From a virus, in IMG/VR virus record IMGVR_UViG_3300019776_000124, positions 1 through 20,318 of that record: DNA of 20,318 nt; one strand, written 5' to 3'. The notes beneath the pieces are model-generated. The model was given only the letters and a program-made list of their open reading frames with translations. It had not been told where the DNA came from and searched no databases. This document shows, piece by piece, positions 1 through 6,811 of the stretch; positions within the stretch are counted from its first letter, which is position 1, and each line of letters opens with the position of its first letter. The position numbers and the translations under genes were made by a program.

Positions 1-176
1 ACAAAGGTCCAAAGCTGAATCAACAGATAGACAACGCCACCCCAGATCGCCCGCATTCCCCAAACCAATCCTGCCTTGATTTCCGCCATTCCGGCCTCCA
101 GGTTTTTCACCCGGTTTGTCAGGTCTGCCTCTTTATGCGCTTCTTCGGCAATCCGGCGGCGTTCATCCTCAGTCAT
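1..176 (-). CDS. Partial coiled-coil protein with one membrane helix, possible lysis accessory (XhlA/holin-like)
   Basis: Only the first 58 codons lie in the window; the gene runs off the left edge. The ATG at 176 overlaps the TGA of the preceding membrane-protein gene by one base (TGATG), which points to coupled translation. Residues 1-35 are charged and helical (MTEDERRRIAEEAHKE, then a heptad-like stretch around VKNLEAGMAEIKAGL). From about residue 40 a hydrophobic stretch (IWGGVVYLLIQLW) looks like a membrane helix. A short N-terminal coiled coil followed by one membrane helix is the plan of XhlA-type and other phage lysis accessory proteins. The position after the tail fibre and next to another membrane protein fits a lysis cassette. 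The role is inferred from layout only; with the C-terminus missing it could equally be a different small phage membrane protein. Confidence 0.6.
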   Translation of the reverse strand, partial: MTEDERRRIAEEAHKEADLTNRVKNLEAGMAEIKAGLVWGMRAIWGGVVYLLIQLWTF

Positions 177-673
177 CAATGCACCCGATTTTCCGAAGTA
201 TTGCGCGAAATCGCCCCCGGATATATTCCCGGATTTCCCCGCGAAAGCGCCAGAGAAGGGCGAAGAGAAACACGTCTGCGACGATTGCCGCCGCCATCAC
301 CGCCAAATGATCCAATCGCCAGCACCCCTAATTGCGCATATGCTGCGATGTATACTACACCGAAGGTTGCGCTAATGGGTAAACCGAACACAAGATTTAT
401 GCTGTAGATCGGAATTGTGATTGCATAGCCGAGGGCAATTAAGCGCGCGGCCCCCGGCTTTGTGGACAATGCCGCCCCGGTTGCCAGATCAGCGATCATC
501 ATGGAAACGGTCGCCGCGTTGCGGTCCAGCGCGCCAAGGTCCATTGCAAGGCAGATCGCCAGCACGGCCAGCAGGTTGCCCCACAGCGCAAGCAGGGCGT
601 GGCGCTGCCTGCCCCATGCGGGATAGGACAGCGCCGCCAGGATCAGCGCATAGGCGATCTGGTTGCCGCTCAT
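176..673 (-). CDS. Four-helix integral membrane protein, possible holin or membrane moron
   Basis: 165 residues. Four hydrophobic segments can be seen: around residues 5-20 (YALILAALSYPAW), 28-45 (LLALWGNLLAVLAICLAM), 75-98 (ARLIALGYAITIPIYSINLVF) and 103-122 (FGVVYIAAYAQLGVLAIG). A Gly-rich turn and a basic, polar tail of about 40 residues follow, including four Arg in a row. The ATG at 673 overlaps the TGA of the gene before it (ATGA). I do not recognise a named family. Phage holins usually have one to three helices, so four plus a basic tail is on the large side; a superinfection-exclusion or other membrane protein is possible. The place between the tail fibre genes and another membrane protein favours a lysis-region role, but no endolysin is inside the window to confirm it. 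Confidence 0.6.
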   Translation of the reverse strand: MSGNQIAYALILAALSYPAWGRQRHALLALWGNLLAVLAICLAMDLGALDRNAATVSMMIADLATGAALSTKPGAARLIALGYAITIPIYSINLVFGLPISATFGVVYIAAYAQLGVLAIGSFGGDGGGNRRRRVSLRPSLALSRGNPGIYPGAISRNTSENRVH

Positions 674-945
674 CTGCCGGGGCCGAGAACAACGACTTCC
701 GCGCCGAAGCCGGGCCAGTTGGCAAGCAGGATGGCCGTGCCTTCGGCATGGGCCACTTGCAGACCGCCGAGGGCTTGCGTCAGCTTGGCCTGTGCGGTGA
801 ATGCAGCGTTCGCCAGATCGGCCTTGCCGCCTTCTGCATTGATGCCGACCACGCCGTTCACGTCCTTGATGGCAAGGGCGATCAGGGCTTCCGCGCGGCG
901 CAGACGGTCACGGGCGGATTCGACAAGTTCACGTTCGGTTTTCAT
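670..945 (-). CDS. Small hypothetical phage protein after the tail fibre
   Basis: 91 residues, family not recognised. Residues 1-28 form a charged helix (RELVESARDRLRRAEALIALAI). The middle is Ala/Gly-rich and the C-terminal 25 residues are hydrophobic with a Gly/Pro ending (ANWPGFGAEVVVLGPGR). There is no signal peptide or clear membrane helix. The ATG at 945 has a good ribosome binding site (AAGGAG, 5 nt upstream), and the stop overlaps the next start as ATGA. It lies between the small fibre-linked protein and the membrane proteins. It may belong to the virion tip or to the lysis region; nothing in the sequence decides this. Confidence 0.6.
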   Translation of the reverse strand: MKTERELVESARDRLRRAEALIALAIKDVNGVVGINAEGGKADLANAAFTAQAKLTQALGGLQVAHAEGTAILLANWPGFGAEVVVLGPGR

Positions 946-963
946 GGTGTCTCCTTGGGTTTA

Positions 964-1260
964 TCAGACAGGCAGCCCGACGATCTGGATGTTGGCGTTG
1001 TTCAGCGGGCCAGCGCCTTCGATGGACGCCACAAGCGCATTTACCTCGGCCCGGATCGCGTTGTTCTTGACGGTCGTGGTGGCGTTGCGGGCAAAGCTGA
1101 TCGTGCCGTTGTAGTTGTCCGAAAAGCCGTTGAACAGGACCGCCATGTCCATCTGGATGGTGTCCTGATCGGTGAATGTCGGGTTGCTCAACTGGACGAT
1201 TGCCGCCGTGGTCGGGGCTTCGATGATCGCCGTCGCCTGGTTTCTTGGTTGCCGTGCCAT
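964..1260 (-). CDS. Small protein following the tail fibre (possible fibre-associated protein)
   Basis: 98 residues. The start is taken as the ATG at 1260 because a GGAG box lies just upstream (GGAGACGGGC before ATG) and the tail fibre stop is at 1271; a longer frame reading back into the fibre gene is not needed. The protein is Thr/Asn/Ala-rich with alternating polar and hydrophobic residues typical of beta structure (TDQDTIQMDMAVLFNGF, then YNGTISFARN). No Cys, no signal peptide, no membrane helix. A short beta-rich protein right after a fibre gene is often a fibre chaperone or tip attachment protein, but I do not recognise a family and the role is inference from position. Confidence 0.6.
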   Translation of the reverse strand: MARQPRNQATAIIEAPTTAAIVQLSNPTFTDQDTIQMDMAVLFNGFSDNYNGTISFARNATTTVKNNAIRAEVNALVASIEGAGPLNNANIQIVGLPV

Positions 1261-1270
1261 GCCCGTCTCC

Positions 1271-3061
1271 TTAGTAGTCGGCTTCGATGTAAATCTTGGC
1301 GAACTCGATGTTCGCAGCCGCAGCAACAGCACCGTTCCGCACGTCGCATTTCAGGCAAAGGCCGGTATTGGCGGCGGGGATGTCCGTTGTGTAACTGGTT
1401 GTCAGCACGTCGGCCCCGGTGTTCAGGTTCGTGATTTGCACGAACAGTTCAGAACCACCTGGGGCCATGAACATGACTAGTTCATAGCCAACATCCACGG
1501 CCCGTGCCGCGTTCGTCGCGCCCAAATCCACCTTGGTTGGCGACCCCGTCCCGTCGTTGCGGAAGAACTGCCAGTTGCCTGTGCTGGCGTCTCCCGAGTC
1601 CCATCCCATACCGCACATGTTCAACGGAAAGTCTGTGGAGGGATCTCCACCCAAAGCCCCGGTGGCCGGGCAAAGGCCCACGAATAGCTGCGACCCGTTT
1701 AAGTTGATGTTCACCCCGAATTGCGCTCGGAAGAAAAAACCCCCAAAGCCCGCAGCGGAACCCCGCATCCAGTTGGTGTAGGCCTGCCGGAAGCTAGCTG
1801 CGTTGCCTGCCGTGGTGGTCGTGGTGGTGCGCTTGCGGGCCGTGTTTAGCCATCGGTTGGAACTGGTGAACGACTGCTGGAAGGACAACGTTCCAGCCGT
1901 ACCAATGTTGCCCCCGATAACCGCCGGGGCGGTTGTGCCCGACGTTGGTGTCACGATAAGCGCTCGGTTTCCCCCGAGGTGCGGCTGCAAAGAACTGTCG
2001 ATGCCGCTGGGGCTTACAAAGGCGGGAAGCAACCGCCCGCCTAGTTTACGCCCGAAAAGCTTCAACCCATCCGCCGCCGGGGCCGTGGGGGTGGAAATGG
2101 CCGGAAGCCGAAGCTGACCGCCCTCAATTTCCACGTCAGCCGCGCCCGCAAAAGCACCGCCACTGTTGTACTGGACCTCGCCATCCGCACCGCCAGGGGC
2201 GCCGCTGCCGCTCGGCGCCGCCCAAGACCCGTCCGCCCGCAGGAAGTTGGTAGTCCCGCCGCCCGATGCCGGAACAAGGCCCTTCGCACCGCTGGTGAAG
2301 GTGTTCAGCAGATTGGTCTGGGCCGCGGCATCGGCAGCCGTCAGCATGGCCAGGCCCGCTGCGCTGGCCGCGGCGAAGGCGGCGCTGCCCAGGTCGCCCA
2401 GCCACTTCCCGATCTTGTTGAAGGCCCCAAGGATCGTGTCGCTGGCCGCAAGGGCGGTGCGCGACCCGGCAGCGGAATAGCCAGTCAGGTCGGTCCCGCG
2501 CACCCGGACTGCGGTATGGTACAGGTTGACCGCCCCCTCGGTCACCGAATCCGTCGACCCCGGCGAAGGGCTGATCTCGACATAGGCCGATCCGGACCAG
2601 CGGAATGTCTTGTTGTCGTTCAGCGTGACGTAGATCTTGCCCGTCTCGCCCGTGCCCGGAAGCGCGGCGAAGTTTGCGACCTCGATCGCGTCGTCGACAT
2701 AGGCGGGAAGCTGCGCCGCGGGGACCTTGCCCGTGCCGTCCAGCCCGGCATAGCCACCCGCCACGCCTTTCTGCGCCGCGTTCTCGGCCGTGAACCCCAG
2801 CGCCGCCTGCTTGCCATCCAGTGCGGTCTGCAGGCCGGTCACCGTGGCGATGGCTTGCGTCCCGGTGTGGGTCGAACGGTCGCGCAGGGCGGCCTTCACA
2901 TCGGCATCGATGGTCCAGGTCGCGCCGGACCCGCTGACGGTGATGTCCCCCTTGTCGCCGTCGGTCACCCCGCCCCCGCCGCCACCCGAAGGCCCCTGGA
3001 CGCCCACGGTCGAAAGCGTCATGCCGCCCGTCGCGGGGAACGAAAGAACAATCTCGGTCAT
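1271..3061 (-). CDS. Tail fibre / receptor-binding protein
   Basis: 596 residues. After a short N-terminal segment comes a Gly-rich linker (GVQGPSGGGGGG, residues 20-31) and the motif GDKGDITVSGSG followed by ATWTIDADV (about residues 35-55), which recurs in many phage fibres. Next comes a helical stretch, then a carbohydrate-module-like piece (GKIYVTLNDNKTFRWSGSAY, residues 141-160). The middle is Ala-rich helical repeat (FAAASAAGLAMLTAADAAAQ), and the collar motif FLRADGSWAAP leads into the C-terminal half. That half is a beta-rich, jelly-roll-like domain with aromatic residues and several Cys, suited to binding a host surface. The ATG at 3061 overlaps the upstream stop (ATGA). Role: host recognition at the tail tip, assembled last. 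The receptor cannot be read from the sequence. Confidence 0.88.
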   Translation of the reverse strand: MTEIVLSFPATGGMTLSTVGVQGPSGGGGGGVTDGDKGDITVSGSGATWTIDADVKAALRDRSTHTGTQAIATVTGLQTALDGKQAALGFTAENAAQKGVAGGYAGLDGTGKVPAAQLPAYVDDAIEVANFAALPGTGETGKIYVTLNDNKTFRWSGSAYVEISPSPGSTDSVTEGAVNLYHTAVRVRGTDLTGYSAAGSRTALAASDTILGAFNKIGKWLGDLGSAAFAAASAAGLAMLTAADAAAQTNLLNTFTSGAKGLVPASGGGTTNFLRADGSWAAPSGSGAPGGADGEVQYNSGGAFAGAADVEIEGGQLRLPAISTPTAPAADGLKLFGRKLGGRLLPAFVSPSGIDSSLQPHLGGNRALIVTPTSGTTAPAVIGGNIGTAGTLSFQQSFTSSNRWLNTARKRTTTTTTAGNAASFRQAYTNWMRGSAAGFGGFFFRAQFGVNINLNGSQLFVGLCPATGALGGDPSTDFPLNMCGMGWDSGDASTGNWQFFRNDGTGSPTKVDLGATNAARAVDVGYELVMFMAPGGSELFVQITNLNTGADVLTTSYTTDIPAANTGLCLKCDVRNGAVAAAANIEFAKIYIEADY

Positions 3062-3663
3062 TGGAAGCTCACGGCAAAGGGTTGCGTGGTGCGGGGATCG
3101 GTGGAGCCGGTGCGGCGGCGCAGCTGGAAGGTCCCGGCATCGCCCAGGGCCACGCTCAGGTCGCCCTCGATCCTGATCTCGCAGGCCCGGGTCGCCGCAT
3201 CGGTGACGACCACGCTCACCAGCAAAGCAAGGGTCGCGCTGGCGTTCACCACGTCCACCGTCTCGCCGGTCAGGTCCGCGCCGTCGCGATCATCCGGCCA
3301 GGTGAAGGCATAGGCCTGATCGGCACCACGGGGCACGACAAGCCGGATGCCCGGGCCGCTGACATCGACGGCAAAGGGGATGCTCACGCTTTCGTCGGTG
3401 CCGCTCACCAATGAAAGCCGGGCGGTCCCGAGGCGGCGCTGTGTCGTCGCCCATGCGCCCTGCCACGTCACAGCCAGCCGCACCTGTCCGGTTGCAGGCG
3501 AAGGGATGGTCACGGCCAGCGCGCCTGTCAGTTCGCCGGTCACGTCGACAATGCTGGCTGTGAACCCAGTCAGGTCCAGCGCGGCCCCGTTCTCGTCGGT
3601 CGCTGTCGTGGTCGCAGCCCAATCGCCGGATGCGTTGAGGGTCAGAATGGCAGTGCAGGTCAT
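3058..3663 (-). CDS. Baseplate/tail-tip protein with two Ig-like, BppU-N-like domains
   Basis: 201 residues from the ATG at 3663, which lies 4 nt after the stop of the preceding gene. An in-frame ATG farther up (3720) would overlap that gene by over 50 bases and is less likely. Two similar beta halves can be seen. The first has the pattern 'DENGAALDLTGFTASIVDVTGE'-like (an unnatural-looking but typical 'polymer plus DLTG' turn, around residues 20-45). The second has PRGADQAYAFTWPDD followed by DLTGETVDVV. This 'intended stress, then DLTG' pattern is that of BppU N-terminal and related Ig-like baseplate domains. It probably sits at the tail tip and anchors the fibre encoded directly downstream. 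The family link is from pattern memory, not a search. Confidence 0.7.
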   Translation of the reverse strand: MTCTAILTLNASGDWAATTTATDENGAALDLTGFTASIVDVTGELTGALAVTIPSPATGQVRLAVTWQGAWATTQRRLGTARLSLVSGTDESVSIPFAVDVSGPGIRLVVPRGADQAYAFTWPDDRDGADLTGETVDVVNASATLALLVSVVVTDAATRACEIRIEGDLSVALGDAGTFQLRRRTGSTDPRTTQPFAVSFQ

Positions 3664-3667
3664 TCCG

Positions 3668-4276
3668 TCACCCGAACATGAAGTTGCGGCGGCGGTAGAG
3701 GTAGTATTGCCCGCCATCATGGTTTTGGGCCGTGAAGTTGAAGGATACAGAGGTCAGTGCGGACGCCATGGCCGCAAAGACAAAGTCGCCGTTGAACTGG
3801 CTTGCCGCCGCAGTTGATTGCGGGGCGATGCCGTTCGAACCGCTCAGTTCTCGGAAGTGAAGTCTCCCAATCTTGGGAAGGTCCAGCAGGGTTGGGGCAA
3901 GGATTTCCAGAAAACCGGTCACCGAGGCCCCCCCGCCAATATTCCCCGAAACACTTACTCCGCCGATCTGGAATACCGGTGTGCCGCCTGCCGGGCTGGC
4001 CCCGACCCATCGCACCAGGTAGTCATAGCCGTCGGCAAAGGTGGGCGTCGTGATGGTTGCCAGCGCGCCATCGGTGGCAAAGTCGTAGAAGCGGCCGGTG
4101 TTGCCGTCGCCGACGTTCACCATGTTGTAGGGGTGCCAGCCGGTCTGATTGACGGGCGAATCCGTCGCGCCCTCGGCTGTCGCATCAACGTTGGCGTCCA
4201 GCGCCTTCATCAGCGCAGAGGTGATCGGCGCCTGCGGATCGGTTTCCGTAGACGCAATATCGCGATAAGTGGCCAT
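3668..4276 (-). CDS. Tail tip / baseplate protein, beta-rich, upstream of the fibre
   Basis: 202 residues. The N-terminus (MATYRDIASTETDPQAPITS, then ALMKALDANV) is a start I recognise from uncharacterised tail-tip proteins of alphaproteobacterial and rhizobial phages; no function is established for it that I know of. The remainder is beta-rich with many Gly, Thr and aromatic residues (YDYLVRWVG, then TPVFQIGGVSVSG), as in a carbohydrate-binding or jelly-roll domain. It ends in YYLYRRRNFMFG. The ATG at 4276 overlaps the stop of the hub gene (one-base TGATG overlap). It lies between the hub and the fibre-anchor gene, so a place in the tail tip is likely. Function by position only. Confidence 0.7.
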   Translation of the reverse strand: MATYRDIASTETDPQAPITSALMKALDANVDATAEGATDSPVNQTGWHPYNMVNVGDGNTGRFYDFATDGALATITTPTFADGYDYLVRWVGASPAGGTPVFQIGGVSVSGNIGGGASVTGFLEILAPTLLDLPKIGRLHFRELSGSNGIAPQSTAAASQFNGDFVFAAMASALTSVSFNFTAQNHDGGQYYLYRRRNFMFG

Positions 4277-6036
4277 CAGATGATCCTGTAGGGTCCGGTT
4301 CCGTCAGAGAAAAGCAGGGTGCCTTCGTCCACAGCCCAAGCGCCCGCCTCTTTCTCGGCGTCGGTGGCGGTGCCATAGACCGGGTATGTGTTGGGCGTGA
4401 TGTAGCCAAAGCGGCCCGTGAACTCGAACCGCTGCAACTCCACCTCGACCGTATGGTATGGGGTCGGTTCTGACCGCCCGATCACCTGCATGAGCCGGGT
4501 CGTCACCTCGCCAACAGGCGATGCAAGATCGTCCGTCTCGAGTTCAACCACATCCGAAAGCAGGATCGCCTTGTCGCGCGCGTCGATCAGGCACTTGACC
4601 CGCATGGGGGCCTTTTCAAACCGGCGCAGAAGCTGCCAGGAAACGATGGCGACCGTGGTGTCGTCGCCTTGATCAAGCCAGCGGGTGCGGATGGTGCGGG
4701 TCCGCACGTCGCCATATACGGCCACCGCATCCGGGTTGATCGTCAGCGCGCGGCGCAGGTAGTTCGACACGTCATCCCCGGACCCCAGACCTTTCGTCGG
4801 ATCGGCCCGCTTGTGGACGAAATAGACCTGCGTGACCCGGTCTTCTTCCCGGTCTTCCTGCGTGATCTGGTAGGCGTTCGCATCGGTGACGCTGTAAACC
4901 GTATCTCCGTCAATGGGCCGGTTCATGCGCAGCCTGATCTTGGCCGCCCGTTCGTCCGGTATGATGTTGCAGCCCAGATCGGCCAGTTCCCCCACCAGCG
5001 TCCCAACCGGTGTTGGGCTAGTGATGGTGGTGGTCAAGAGGACGGACGATCCCCAGCGCGTAACCTCCGCTTCCCAATCTGCCAGCGTGATCCAGGACGC
5101 GGGGGTGGTGGTGAAGTCGGTGATCAGTTCATAGGCGACATCATCCAACCGGGCGCGGGTGCAGGTCCAGGCCTGTTGAACCGTGTCGCCAAGGCTGTGG
5201 GTTGCCGCTGTAGTGCCCTTCTGTCCTCTGGTCACCGTGAAGGCATCGGCAACGCGGGTGAACGCCATGACCTCGGAGCCGATGGTCAGGTATCCAGAGG
5301 CGTCATATTCCAGATCACCGATGCCCGATGGCGTGACGTTGAAGGTCGTCGCAACATTCGTCATGTCCAGCGTCAGGACGCCGCGCGTTGGGCGTGGGCA
5401 AACCGCCGTTTTCCCATTCATCAGGTCAAAGATCGAATATGCGGACACCTGCAGGACGCCACCAGTCGGCCCAGCCATTTCCTTGAGCAGATGGTGGTAG
5501 GTCGACTGGTCGGTAATGACGCCGTTGACGATGTAGGCCCGGCACAGCCGCACCGCGCCCCCGGCGTAGTTCGGGAACCTCGCCTTGAGTTTGGCCAGGA
5601 ACATGGAGCGTTCTTCTGGCCGATACCCGACACCGGAAAACTGCGCCGCCCCCGTGACGCGTTCGCTGGCGTAGGGGTCGACGCCTCTTTCGTGGTGCGT
5701 GAAGTCCTCCAGTTCGAAGTCCATCGTGGCTTGCTTGCCCAAAGCGCCATAGCGCGGATCAGCCCCGCCGATGTTTGCCGTGGTGGATGATTGCCGAACC
5801 GATTTCAGGACCGGGAACGCCTTGAACCCAGCCGGAAGCGGCACCCCGATCTTGGAGAATTTCAGGGTGAGAGGTGTGCCCAGAAGGAAGTTTGCCGAGT
5901 CCTGACACCCGGCCCGCAGGTTGAAGCACTTGTCGGGGTTCTGCGCCGAAAGCGCAGCGGTGCAGGGCGCCGTGCCGTAAGTTCGGGTGCACAGGGGAAG
6001 GTCAATCTCGACCCACTCGAAGACCTCATCGCTCAA
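4276..6036 (-). CDS. Tail tip/baseplate hub protein with gpL-like cysteine cluster
   Basis: 586 residues. The N-terminal 50 residues carry Cys16, Cys25, Cys37 and Cys44 within C-T-x-T-Y-G-T-A-P-C and K-C-F-N-L-R-A-G-C-Q-D. The spacing (8, 11 and 6 residues between) is close to the iron-sulfur ligand set of lambda gpL, where the first and last gaps are, from memory, the same. The middle and C-terminal parts are beta-rich hub-like domains (for example EYDASGYLTIGSEVMAFTRV). The start is a TTG at 6036, chosen because a GGAGG box lies 6 nt upstream and no in-frame ATG is near; it overlaps the previous gene by 11 bases. It follows the distal tail-like gene, as expected for a hub. It probably caps the tube, meets the tape measure end and takes part in DNA passage. 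The metal is inference. Confidence 0.8.
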   Translation of the reverse strand: MSDEVFEWVEIDLPLCTRTYGTAPCTAALSAQNPDKCFNLRAGCQDSANFLLGTPLTLKFSKIGVPLPAGFKAFPVLKSVRQSSTTANIGGADPRYGALGKQATMDFELEDFTHHERGVDPYASERVTGAAQFSGVGYRPEERSMFLAKLKARFPNYAGGAVRLCRAYIVNGVITDQSTYHHLLKEMAGPTGGVLQVSAYSIFDLMNGKTAVCPRPTRGVLTLDMTNVATTFNVTPSGIGDLEYDASGYLTIGSEVMAFTRVADAFTVTRGQKGTTAATHSLGDTVQQAWTCTRARLDDVAYELITDFTTTPASWITLADWEAEVTRWGSSVLLTTTITSPTPVGTLVGELADLGCNIIPDERAAKIRLRMNRPIDGDTVYSVTDANAYQITQEDREEDRVTQVYFVHKRADPTKGLGSGDDVSNYLRRALTINPDAVAVYGDVRTRTIRTRWLDQGDDTTVAIVSWQLLRRFEKAPMRVKCLIDARDKAILLSDVVELETDDLASPVGEVTTRLMQVIGRSEPTPYHTVEVELQRFEFTGRFGYITPNTYPVYGTATDAEKEAGAWAVDEGTLLFSDGTGPYRII

Positions 6037-6811
6037 CGTAGGCCTCCATCTGCATGGAGAGGTTGACGAGGTTGCCGCCTGCCCGAATGGCCATGCTCAG
6101 CGTCTTGTCCTGATCGGCCCAGCAATAAGCCACGTCGCTGGTAAACACTCCTGGGGCTGAGGCCCAGACAAAGGCGTTCCCCTCGTTAAAGTGGTCGCGG
6201 AAGTCGGCCATGTCACTCAGCGCAAAGGTGTGCGTGATCGGCATGAATTGCGCCGATAGACTTGCCCCCGCCCGCTCAATCCTCTGCCCCCGGAAGTGCC
6301 CGCGCCGTGTGACGGCGGGGAACTTCTCAAGCCGCTCAGCAGCCCACACAGGGACATAGTCCGGGACAACCCCGCCCGGAATGACCAGCCGCGGCCCGAT
6401 CCACGCAACCCCGACCTGACAGGCTGCGCTGACCGTGAAGGCCCATGTCCCTGCCGTCGTCTCGGGAAAAACGATCATGAACGGGTCATTGCTGGTGGGG
6501 GTGTAGTTGGTGATCTCAACAAAGCCCGCACCAGCGTTGTATTGGATGCTGACCAACACCCCGGATAGCGTGTGCGCCGCGAAGAAAGCGCAGTCAGCGG
6601 CCTCCGGCGCGGCCATGGTCACGATGAAGGTATCCGATCCAGTCGGCGCCCAATACTCGCTCGTGTCCTGCGTCACCGCATCCGCCCGGGGTGCGCCCGA
6701 CGGCAGAAGCGCGTCGGTGATAGTGCCCTCGGCCAGGAGGTTGCGATAGGACACCATCGGCTGGGCGTTCAGTTCATCGTAAGCCGGGGTTCCTGGGACG
6801 ATCACGATCAT
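6026..6811 (-). CDS. Distal tail-like protein (gene directly after the tape measure)
   Basis: 261 residues, beta-rich, no membrane helix. Residues 1-140 contain an insert-like beta domain (SGVLVSIQYNAGAGFVEITN, then PFMIVFPETTAGTWAFTVSA). The C-terminal third (FRGQRIERAGASLSAQFMPI, later AIRAGGNLVNLSMQMEAYVE) has the strand pattern of ring-forming tail proteins such as Dit and tube-like folds. The ATG at 6811 overlaps the tape measure stop (ATGA). In lambdoid and SPP1-like phages the gene after the tape measure makes the ring joining tube and hub (gpM or Dit), and that is the inferred role here. Two cysteines near residues 74 and 131 are not arranged as a metal site. Confidence 0.68.
   Translation of the reverse strand: MIVIVPGTPAYDELNAQPMVSYRNLLAEGTITDALLPSGAPRADAVTQDTSEYWAPTGSDTFIVTMAAPEAADCAFFAAHTLSGVLVSIQYNAGAGFVEITNYTPTSNDPFMIVFPETTAGTWAFTVSAACQVGVAWIGPRLVIPGGVVPDYVPVWAAERLEKFPAVTRRGHFRGQRIERAGASLSAQFMPITHTFALSDMADFRDHFNEGNAFVWASAPGVFTSDVAYCWADQDKTLSMAIRAGGNLVNLSMQMEAYVER

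Noticed and set aside
421-1434. A plus-strand open frame of 337 codons across four minus-strand genes
   Set aside because: It ignores the clear ribosome binding sites and stop/start overlaps of the minus genes, and it reads as Arg/Gly/Pro-rich sequence.
4669-5790. A plus-strand open frame of 373 codons opposite the tail hub gene
   Set aside because: Same reason: it is antisense to a well-supported gene and its protein is Arg/Gly/His-rich without any domain.
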